A stretch of 64,000 nucleotides of DNA from Corylus avellana. Taxonomy: Eukaryota; Streptophyta; Magnoliopsida; Fagales; Betulaceae. This document shows, piece after piece, positions 55,890 through 64,000 of the stretch. The stretch lies in assembly GCF_901000735.1 (NCBI RefSeq), contig NC_081543.1, positions 9,035,921 through 9,099,920 of the forward strand, written 5' to 3'. The translations under genes were made by a program, and so were the position numbers. How positions within the stretch are numbered: the stretch's first letter is position 1; each line of letters starts with the position of its first letter. The notes below the pieces were generated by a model. It did no database searches. It was not told the origin of the DNA and saw only the letters and a list, made by a program, of their open reading frames with translations.

Positions 55890-56405
55890 AGTTATTAAAA
55901 TGCGGTATTTTACTGTTCAAATGTCACTATTCATAAAGTATGGACGTTTGATTTATATTCACACTTTGAAATGTGACGTTTTGAATAGTGTCACACATCA
56001 CCAAGTAATTTTTGAAAAAATTGGCGCTCAAAATTTGTGTTTATAACAACCACACATACTTAAAAAGGCCACCCCCCACCTTTGGGGTGGCTCGCAGGCC
56101 ACCATAGGGCATATATGAGGTGGCTTGGTCTCTAATTTATTATTATTTAAAAAAAAATAAAAAAATTGAATTTGTTTTATTATTATTTTTTTAAAAAAAA
56201 AAATTTAATTTTTATGTTTAATTTGTTTATTTTTTCTTTTTTTTTTTGGTATTATAAATATTTGTTTGATAACTTTTTTTAAATTTTTTTTTATAATAGA
56301 GTAGTGACATTTGAACAGTGCAAGCATCATATTCCAAAAGGTGACACGCATTGTTTAAACGACACCTTCTAAAATGTGACATCTTTTAAATAGCATTTCT
56401 TTTGT
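55890..56405. mobile_element. Inverted-repeat element with GC-rich core
   Basis: ACTGTTCAAATGTCACTA at the left (about 55912) mirrors TAGTGACATTTGAACAGT at the right (about 56303). The core at 56065-56130 reads GCCACCCCCCACC then GGGGTGGCTCG. The borders are approximate. Confidence 0.7.
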
Positions 56406-56892
56406 TCGTTTAGGTGGTTGATATAGAGAGCCAATCAAAACATAGTCTAAAGAATATCATTAATCATCAACTATAGACCTGGCTTTCTGAAGTGTTCAAT
56501 TAGGAATTTTTTTTTTAATATATATTTTTAAATCCTTAAGGTATGCACTCAATATATGTTTTATATATCGTGAATTCCTCGGTATAATCTAGTTTGCCTT
56601 TTTTTAATACTTTCCCACTACTAACGCTATCCAATATTACTTAGCTAGGGAAGAAAATAAAAAAATAAAAAATTGAGAAGAAAGTTGAACGATATGGACA
56701 CACATCACAACAGACCAGAGCCAAAACAATGCAACTAATTCAATTATAACAATCATGTATAAATTTCTTTGCCAATGTTCCCTTAACAGAGTTGAACAAG
56801 TCCCCTCCAACCCCCCCCATCTTGCTAAATCCATGACATAATTTGAGTGCAACAGAAACCCAGGGGAAGCCAATGCAACATAGACCTCCGTC

Positions 56893-56989
56893 CCATTTCC
56901 ATCCACAACCATCTTCAACATGGACACCATTTCCATCCACAACCATCTTCAACATGGACACCATTTCCATCCACAACCATCTTCAACAT
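56893..56989 (+). repeat. 34-bp tandem repeat, about 2.9 copies
   Basis: The unit starts CCATTTCCATCCACAACC and continues ATCTTCAACATGGACA. Unit starts are at 56893, 56927 and 56961. The copies look identical. It lies about 80-170 bases past the PGSIP8-like stop codon, probably in the 3' UTR. Confidence 0.95.
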
Positions 56990-57066
56990 CTGTCCATGTC
57001 AGCCAAAAAATGCCGTCCCAGTCACCGGCATCAGTCCATGCAGCGGACGAAAATCCATTTTGTTAC

Positions 57067-59165
57067 TCAATATAACTTGTTAAACCCTGAAGGTGGCGAA
57101 GATTCACCCAATTTTGGGAAGAAAGCTTCCCTTTCAATTGAGACTTGAAGGCATGCCATGACCTTAACCATGGCTACCCACAAGAATGGTGCAGCACAGA
57201 ATGCATAGCCAAATACAGCAAGAGCTCTTACAACCCCATCTGGATACCACGGAAACGCCATGACCAAAAGCGACCCAAAGATCCCGAGCCATGGGACTAA
57301 AAGTGGTAACATTGGCAGTAAAAATGCATTAATCGCTATGGAGCAAAGGGAGAGAGAGCCAAGCAAATAAAGGCTCCAGCCTAGTAGTGGATGAACTGTG
57401 TGAGGAATGATGAAGAAGGGTACTACATAGGAGGCAAGAATAGACCAAATAGCTATAGTTTTGATGCCAATTTGTATCAAGGAAGTGTTCTTCTCCGACC
57501 TACGGTAGCATAGCTTCGAGAAGCTCGGCCGTGCTAGACGAGTCATTGCTATTATTCCCAGATAAATTACACACTGTATAAGTACTGCTGGCACCTCTGC
57601 AGCATACCTGCATAAAAAAAAAAAAAAAAAATTAAAAAATTAAAAAATTAAATTTTTTTTTTTTTAAAAAAAAATGTCACTGTTACAATTGCTCTTGGCT
57701 ATTGTTTTTGAATAACCTTGTATGAAACAGGCAAGCTTTTTGAAGAAAGAATAACAAAATAGTGGACCAAAAACATAAACAAAACAATCTGGAAAAAAAG
57801 AAGATAATAGAACATAAGAATGAACTTTAATCTTACCCAAGAGTTTGACGACGCTGTTCGTGCCATGAAATGCCTAATGGCAGGACAGGCCATGCCCACC
57901 AATACCATGGCTTCAACCATGGTGCACCAGGGAATGTAATCACACTGTTGGGTCCACAGGGCACACTCCAGCGGAGTCTGAGATCTGAAGCCAGCAAAGA
58001 TTAAACTATAAGTACAAAATTGGCTGCCGCATTAGTAATTGAAGCTAAAAGAATAGGAAATGGAGAAAATTTCTTTTCTGATTACATACAATAGTAAGTA
58101 GCATCCATTTGATAGCCTAATGGAAGTCTGTAGGTTCCAACAAGCTTGGTGCCGTTAGGGGGTAGATGGAACATTGGCTGATCAAGCAAATCTGAGAAGT
58201 AGCTGCCAATAAAACCCTGGTCTGCACCATCTGGATTGTCTCGTGCAATCTCCAACTCGTGTACCATGTCATTGAAAACCTCCTTTGACGGCTGTAGTAC
58301 CAGATTCACAATAACAAGCATTAAAACCATTCAAATGATCTTCTCTTTGGAAACTTTCCACATTGATTAAAGAATTCGCAATGTAAGGTTCCAAGCAAAG
58401 TTCATATGAAAAACAGACTTTTACTGGATTTATAATAGGACACATTAAACCATTTAAAGGAAATTTTCTTTGGCTATATTACACGTTAATTAAAGAACTC
58501 ATTGTCACGTTAGAAGCAATTCAGCTGAAAAACTAACTTGTTATAGGCTCCAGAATGATTCCGTAGCTTATTTAAGAAAATCACAAATGATACGAGCACT
58601 GATAGTGCATGTGAAGGGGTGAGAGTCAAGGTGAGCATGCTACATTTTAGAGACATATTCTTCAATCTTTTCAATCACTCCCATAACTCAAGTGAGATCA
58701 TGTTCCACAGAAAAGGTCAACATCATAAAATAAGTTGTGAAATAAGAAGCTACAATGTACTCAAACAAATAATATTTGTTAAAAGGAAAAAAGTATTGCT
58801 TCAAGTAACACCTTAAAAGTGAGAACTAGGATTTACCTGCAAAACGAAGAGGCCGGTATGAAAGATGCAAGGGTTGATGAAGACCGCACAGAACTTTCCA
58901 CATTGGAATAACTCATCAGTTTTCTGAAGGAAGAGATTATCAGCATCGAGCATGATGACTCTGTCGTAGTCCACCAGGCTCCACGCATAGAGTTTGTTCA
59001 GTGTCAACTTGAATCTCCTATCGAAATTGGGCTGATCCTTGTAAGGATTATTCAAATTTTCAACCCTCACCACCTTTGCCCCATCTTCCTGTTCCCTAGA
59101 CCACAGAAACATAACGGTCACTTCATTTCCAATAGCATTTTCATTTTAATGGTATGCCTAAAATG

Positions 59166-59225
<60 letters not shown>

Positions 59226-61869
59226 TACTGACCAAATGTTTCTTACTAAACAAATATAAGAACTGCATTTTTACAAGCTCTCAGTACGTCAAATTAGGGT
59301 ATACTGTGTTTGTAGCAGCATGTTCATTCGAGAAAAAATGTTCATTCGAGAAAACACAATGCATAGGTTATGAATCCTATAGGAGCCACTCGTATGTTTC
59401 TCAAGTTCAACTTAGCGTCAGAGAGTAATCAAATATCCAGTAACCTATAGAATCATCATAAATGCAAATTCCAAGACTGATGATGATATTCATAGAATTT
59501 GAAGGCTCACTTTTTATATAGGACACCAAGGCATTTGAAGGTAACCATATTTAAAGCTCTGTTTTAATGAAGTGGTGGAATCTATGGCTCCTCCTTGGAG
59601 GGTCTTGGTAAACTCTGGATACACTATCATACACCCAACAACCATGCATCTTTTGAAACCCCTTTAAAGTAGGGCATACATTGGTTGGTTCAGCAAGTTT
59701 GATTGATATTTTCAAACAGTTACCAAGCCACACCAAATCAGAATTTTTTCGTAATGGTTGGTCGGGTTTGTTGCTTTACAGCAAAGGAAAGGGAGAGAGA
59801 GAGAGAGAGGTCTATAATAGATTGTGAAAATGGATGAAAATGATGGAGGTCTACAAAAAAGAGAAAGATTGGTGGAAAGAGCAAATATTGGTGACTATCT
59901 ATGACAGGATGGTAAAGATCAGCGAGATCCACAAAGATCTATAATGGGAAGATGGAAGTTGATGAAGATCGACAACAAAGGTGTTAGGGTTGCACACCAA
60001 CCCCCTCAGGTTGGCTTTTTAGCTATTTTTGATGACTGAGCTAATGAGTGTCAATTGTCTGAAATCATCCTCCAAACCAACTGGCCAAAGAGTAGAGATT
60101 TTCGGCTGACAAGAGTCAGCCAAGCGTTAGCCAAGTGAGATTTTTGTTTTTTTGTTTTGTTTTGTTTTTTTAATTGAAGAGAAAAGAAGTTACCAGGGAG
60201 ATTATGGATGACCGAATTTTTGCATTAGCACCAAATTTAGGATGACCGAATCCCTTTAGGGTGATACTATCTCTAAAGGGTTAACCTTCCACTCTTAGGT
60301 TTTAGTTTTGAATGCAAAAATGAGTTTTGAGGCATTAGAACCCAAATATTAGCTCATGAAAATTTAGGTAAAAAAAACAACAAAAAAATTTTCATTTCCG
60401 TTTTTTTTATTATTATTATTATTTTATTTTTTAGAGGCAGCCACGCATTGGACGATGCTTGGCTGCCTCAATGCTGCATAGACGGACTCCTGGCCAAAAC
60501 ATAGTTATTGAACGATCCTTTTCAAAGTTCAATGAATTAGAATTCTCCACCAATCTATGATACTAATTTCAAGGATGGAGATCTTTTGGAAGTAAGTTCT
60601 TTACCGTATAGCATATTTAAGCACAATAAGCCCAACTTGGCTTCCTAGTTGTTATGGTTGTTGGTACTATTCTGTTTTATCAATAAGCGTAGTCCAAAGA
60701 GAGTTTTTCTTCAATCTTCCTATTATTCTATGAATTTTTCTAGGTTTTTTTTCTGAGAGTTGACTTTGCCTTCGCTTGACTCCGCCTCCAACTTTTCTAA
60801 GGCAGAGTCGGATTGGAAATCACCTCCATTCAGGGGCGGATTTAAAATTTTATGAGAAAAGGGAACAAAACTAAAACAACAAAACCTTTGAGGGTCCATT
60901 ACATAAAAATAATAATAATAATAAAATAAAATTTAGAAACATTTTTAAATTTTGGACGGCTCCAAGGGCAGGGGCGGTTCCGCCGAAGGTAGAGTCAGAA
61001 GTTTTCCAACTCTTTCCGACTCCGGCAGATGCGGATATCAAAGATGCCTTTCCGAGTTTGGCCCTAAAAGTGTGAGGCGGTTTTGTCATTAGAAAACCAC
61101 CCCAGCCCATTGGACTAAGGGGATATTTTTGCAGCGAAAAAGATCCGCAATATCTTTCAAGAATATACAAAAAAAGTATTGACAAAACCAACAAGCAATA
61201 AGGGAAGAAAAAGAAACGACTATGTTCATTGAAAGCAACGTTTCTTTGTCTTTGTGTTCCACCTAAAAAGAAACACACGACTCGACTCGGACTAAGAGTA
61301 CTGAGTCATGGTCACTTGGAAAACGAGTCAGAAAAGTAAATGCAACATTTTATATTGACTCGAGCTCTGATTGGAAGGTAATCTTTAGAGGAGACGAGAC
61401 TATTGGTTGGGTTTTATTTAGCTCCACCTACATTCCACGTTTCCAGTAGGAAGCTCTCATCCAGGGCAGGCAAAATATCAAACCCCCAAAACAAGACTGG
61501 GGTCCACGGCGCACGTTAGCGCCAAACACAAGACGACAGAGAGAAACCTAGAATATTTGCGAAGAATGGAAAGGGGAAAATGGTTGTCGGAGAGACTTAC
61601 AGAGCTCGGACCCATCGGAGAGGGACCTCGAGGGACGCAATGACGACGAGATCCGCTTCCACGTCGAGCCTGACGAGGGATCTGATCATCACGCGCGTGG
61701 CCACGTAGAACTCGTAGTCCCTCGGCGTCCCCATGTACAGCATCGTCGCGTACGCATTTCTACTGTGCGCCGCTTTCTCCTCGGACGCCGTCGTTTCGAA
61801 TACAGCAAACACCAGCAACAGAAACGTCAGGAACCCACCGACTTCTCGCTTCTCTTTTCGCCGCGCCAT
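57067..61869 (-). CDS. PGSIP8: GT8-family putative glucuronosyltransferase, PGSIP7/8 type, 5 exons
   Basis: A membrane glycosyltransferase of family GT8 (plant glycogenin-like). The exact substrate of the PGSIP7/8 branch is not established here. Exons: 61601-61869, 58837-59095, 58090-58291, 57837-57984, 57067-57607, encoding about 472 residues. The N-terminal hydrophobic segment is GGFLTFLLLVFAVF. The catalytic start reads NAYATMLYMGTPRDYEFYVA, the region RRFKLTLNKLYAWSL follows, and the metal-binding DxD is in RVIMLDADNLFL. Downstream blocks are INPCIFHTGLFVLQPS, GADQGFIGSYFSD, LPLGYQMDATYYYL and FPGAPWLKPWYWWAWPVLPL. The last exon encodes about five hydrophobic segments (for example VPAVLIQCVIYLGIIAM and IAIWSILASYVVPFFII), characteristic of PGSIP7/8 and absent from glycogenins. 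The choice over PGSIP6 (IPUT1) rests on the LDADNLFLQKTDELFQCG and NPYKDQ blocks. Intron 1 is 2505 bp with a microsatellite. Confidence 0.92.
59170..59225 (+). repeat. Compound (CA)n(TA)n microsatellite in PGSIP8 intron 1
   Basis: About 14 CA units run straight into about 13 TA units. Confidence 0.95.
60831..60975. mobile_element. hAT-like end remnant in PGSIP8 intron 1
   Basis: CAGGGGCGGATTTAAAA at 60831 is a common hAT-type left terminus. A second CAGGGGCGG in the same orientation lies at about 60971, so the pair does not form an inverted repeat. The element is incomplete or the match is partial. Confidence 0.35.
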
Positions 61870-62940
61870 TCCAGTATCGCCGGAAAAATCAGAAGTGAAT
61901 GTGGTGGGGGGCCTCCGAGTCCAACAACAACATCAGCGAGAGCTTTCCGCCGAACAAAACGGTGCGTTGGGGGCTCCTGCTTTTCGTAGGATTTGCAAGA
62001 GAGAGAGAGAGGGAGTTTCCGAATTTGGACAAGGCAAGGAAAAAGGAAGGCTGTTGTTTATCAGAGAAATAGCAGGAACAGGAACAGCCTCTGCGGACAA
62101 TTTTGTATATTTTCCTTAATTTTCCCGTGCGACGGAGGTGTAGGGAAACCTTTAGATCTCAGCCGCTCATCTTTATTAACAAAATGTCACGGTTGCGTAC
62201 GGAAGACTTTCTCTTCTCGTGTATATTAAATTAAAAATTTAAAAAGCTATGGACCTCCGCTGTATGACAGCGTGTTGGTGGAGCAGCGAGTTGACGAATT
62301 GGAACGCGTGCGTTCTGACTGAATTACCCATGAGCGGGTCAACTTTTGTTGACTCATTCTCTCATGACTCAGCGTGTACTGATGTTGGGCGCCGGCTACT
62401 CGGCTGTGTGGGCGGGTCGGATAACTAGATAAGGATGCCCTCTCTAAGGGTATTGCAGGGACCAGTATTTTCTTTCCAATTTTGAAAAATTAATTTTTTA
62501 AAAAAAAAACATTTTTGTCAGCCACGTATATTTTTGATGGTTTTTTGTTAGGTGGTGATATTTTCAAACCAAATGCATGGTAGTCGGTGGAGTCAGCTAT
62601 CAACTACTACTAGTCTACTAATCATGGTTGATAAGTTCAACCTTGTGAGTTCTTAAAGTCCTGCTCTATGATGGAGTCTTGGAGCAATTTAAAATGGTAT
62701 CAAAGATGTGGAATAATGTATTCGAATTCTATGAAATTATCGAATTAATTATTTGTTTCCAATAAACTTTTGTGAGATGAGACTTTTCCACACAAAAATA
62801 TTTAGGGTGTGTGTTTGTGTCTGAGAGATAATCGTCTCTAGTGAGTCTCTTTTACATTAATACAACTCTATTTTGTTTGTGAGTCTTTTACCATTGTCAA
62901 GTGTGTTTCGTGTTGAGAGTTGCCCAAGAGCACCACAAAA
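61870..62940. promoter_or_regulatory. Upstream region of the PGSIP8-like gene
   Basis: The 250 bases before the start codon are GC-richer than the surroundings and include a (GA)n run near 62000, fitting a 5' UTR/promoter on the minus strand. Around 62650-62760, tRNA-like words (ATGGTATCAAAGA, then TATTCGAATTC) hint at an old SINE, too weak to call. No gene is seen. Confidence 0.35.
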
Positions 62941-62949
62941 CGCAACTTC

Positions 62950-63480
62950 CAACCAGGCGCATCCAGATACCCGTCCTAAAAAGTTAACCATAACTTTGAA
63001 CACCACTTTAGTCTAAAAGCCTAATCTAATGGACATTCACCTCTTTAAGAAGCCCACTCTATATGAAAAAAGATTGAATATCATGATCAATCACATCTTT
63101 TCCAATGATAGGCTAAGCTTTTTGAAAAATTAAAAATTAAAATCCTATTAATCTTCACCATTCTACGCAAATAGGCATTGTTTTTATCACTTAAGTTAAA
63201 CCACTAATTATTGATTTTTGTTCAAAGGAAGATTCTTCATTTCTACAATTCTACTGATTGAAATATACTCACTAAAGCACTCATTCTCCCTCTTCAAACA
63301 TCTCCATCTCCTTTAGAATCCAAGTAAGCTTTTTGACTTTGTTCAAGCCTAGCTCTAGCTTGTGAAACTCACACTTTTATCCTTCCAAACACATCTTCAC
63401 CCCTTTTACTTGTATCCCCAAATCTCTAGCCACCCACTCTAAGAACTTTCATGTTCAGACTATTAATTGAAATTTTTTAA
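62950..63480 (-). mobile_element. LINE fragment, endonuclease-RT linker (antisense)
   Basis: Minus-strand reading across frames gives pieces such as VSQARARLEQSQKAYLDSKG, EESSFEQKSIIS and NNAYLRRMVKINRI. These correspond to the linker of plant L1-type ORF2 (pattern Q-R-EL---Q, then EES-F-QKSR--WL-LGD-N--FFHR-V). It is heavily decayed and the borders are uncertain. Confidence 0.5.
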
Positions 63481-64000
63481 AGGTTTTTGTTGGTTCAGAC
63501 CGTTGATCATCTCATCTGAAAATCAATTAGTGTTTAGTGTGGGAAGCCAAGCCTTTTTTGACATTCAAAATCATACCCCACAAAATATATTCTAAAATGT
63601 TGCCCATGTGGGCAGAGTCGGCACCGATGGATTCCACTCTAGAAATTCAATTGCAGCTTGTCCATACTTTCCCATCCAATACACATTAGACATCACCCTA
63701 TCTCTAACTTTCTTTCAACAAAGTTATCTACATATATAATTGTTCATTAATTAGTGTCGCAATCTTAGGGGTGAAATATATATATATATATATATTTCAA
63801 TATTCGTAGTTGACAAGATAAAGTAAAGAGTATATAAAACAATATCAAATATTGCCCACTTATTACTTCTAATCTTGATGATAAATAAAGTACTAATATC
63901 CCAAAATTCTACCAAGGATGCATGAGGTTCTAACTGGGGCAATATATACCTACCACCCATCCAATCTAGCTAGCTCCACAGTTGACCTGAAAATAACGTT
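63481..64000. other. Terminal AT-rich stretch
   Basis: Contains a (TA)n run at about 63776-63796. No gene or recognisable element is seen. Confidence 0.5.

Larger units (their letters stand above)
53581..57066. other. Intergenic region pectinesterase / PGSIP8-like
   Basis: Contains the pectinesterase upstream region, a CT/TA microsatellite at about 54569-54617, a long A run at about 54686-54715, inverted-repeat elements at about 55372-55536 and 55890-56405, and the 3' side of the PGSIP8-like gene with a 34-bp tandem repeat. No gene is seen. Confidence 0.5.

Noticed and set aside
61733..62229. Plus-strand open frames overlapping the first exon of the PGSIP8-like gene
   Set aside because: They are antisense to a conserved coding exon and promoter, with composition-driven openness only.

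Overview
The window is nuclear DNA from a flowering plant, most likely a woody eudicot. The genes carry many spliced GT-AG introns, the background is AT-rich, and the intergenic and intronic space is full of plant LINEs, tRNA-derived SINEs, MITEs, a TRIM and a Helitron remnant. Placement in the rosids, possibly Fagales, is inference only. All coordinates come from reading the sequence and splice sites by eye.

Five housekeeping or cell-wall/membrane genes were recovered exon by exon. (1) SEC16/MAIGO5, an ER-exit-site scaffold, minus strand, 3379-11333, 13 coding exons, with one apparent 1-nt frameshift in exon 2. (2) Organellar asparaginyl-tRNA synthetase (SYNO/NS1), minus strand, 27295-37311, 15 coding exons, including a 126-nt GC-AG intron that is in frame and stop-free. 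(3) PEX19, plus strand, 40618-47843, 5 exons, ending in a CSVM prenylation box, with a 5.7-kb intron holding antisense LINE pieces. (4) A secreted pectin methylesterase, minus strand, 49198-53580, 5 exons. (5) A GT8-family putative glucuronosyltransferase of the PGSIP7/8 type, minus strand, 57067-61869, 5 exons. SYNO and PEX19 are divergent about 3.3 kb apart. PEX19 and the pectinesterase converge about 1.35 kb apart. The genes look functionally unrelated, as expected for a plant chromosome.

Between SEC16 and SYNO (about 11.4-27.3 kb) lies a repeat block. Its core is a Helitron-like element (about 14.2 to at least 23.5 kb) that keeps a duplicated non-coding left part, only the C-terminus of its helicase, and a decayed RPA70-like gene. 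A 5'-truncated LINE with 15-bp target-site duplications (14609-18330) sits in the left part, and a 338-bp MULE-type MITE with 9-bp duplications sits in the RPA gene. An F-box-associated coding fragment follows.

The introns are also loaded. SEC16 intron 2 carries a LINE tail. SYNO introns carry two LINE fragments, a LINE split by a complete 518-bp TRIM, and a SINE. PEX19 intron 3 carries two LINE fragments and intron 4 a SINE. The pectinesterase introns carry a SINE and MITEs. Several insertions are dated relative to each other by nesting and have exact target-site duplications, listed below. No rRNA genes, functional tRNA genes, CRISPR arrays or bacterial-type systems were seen.
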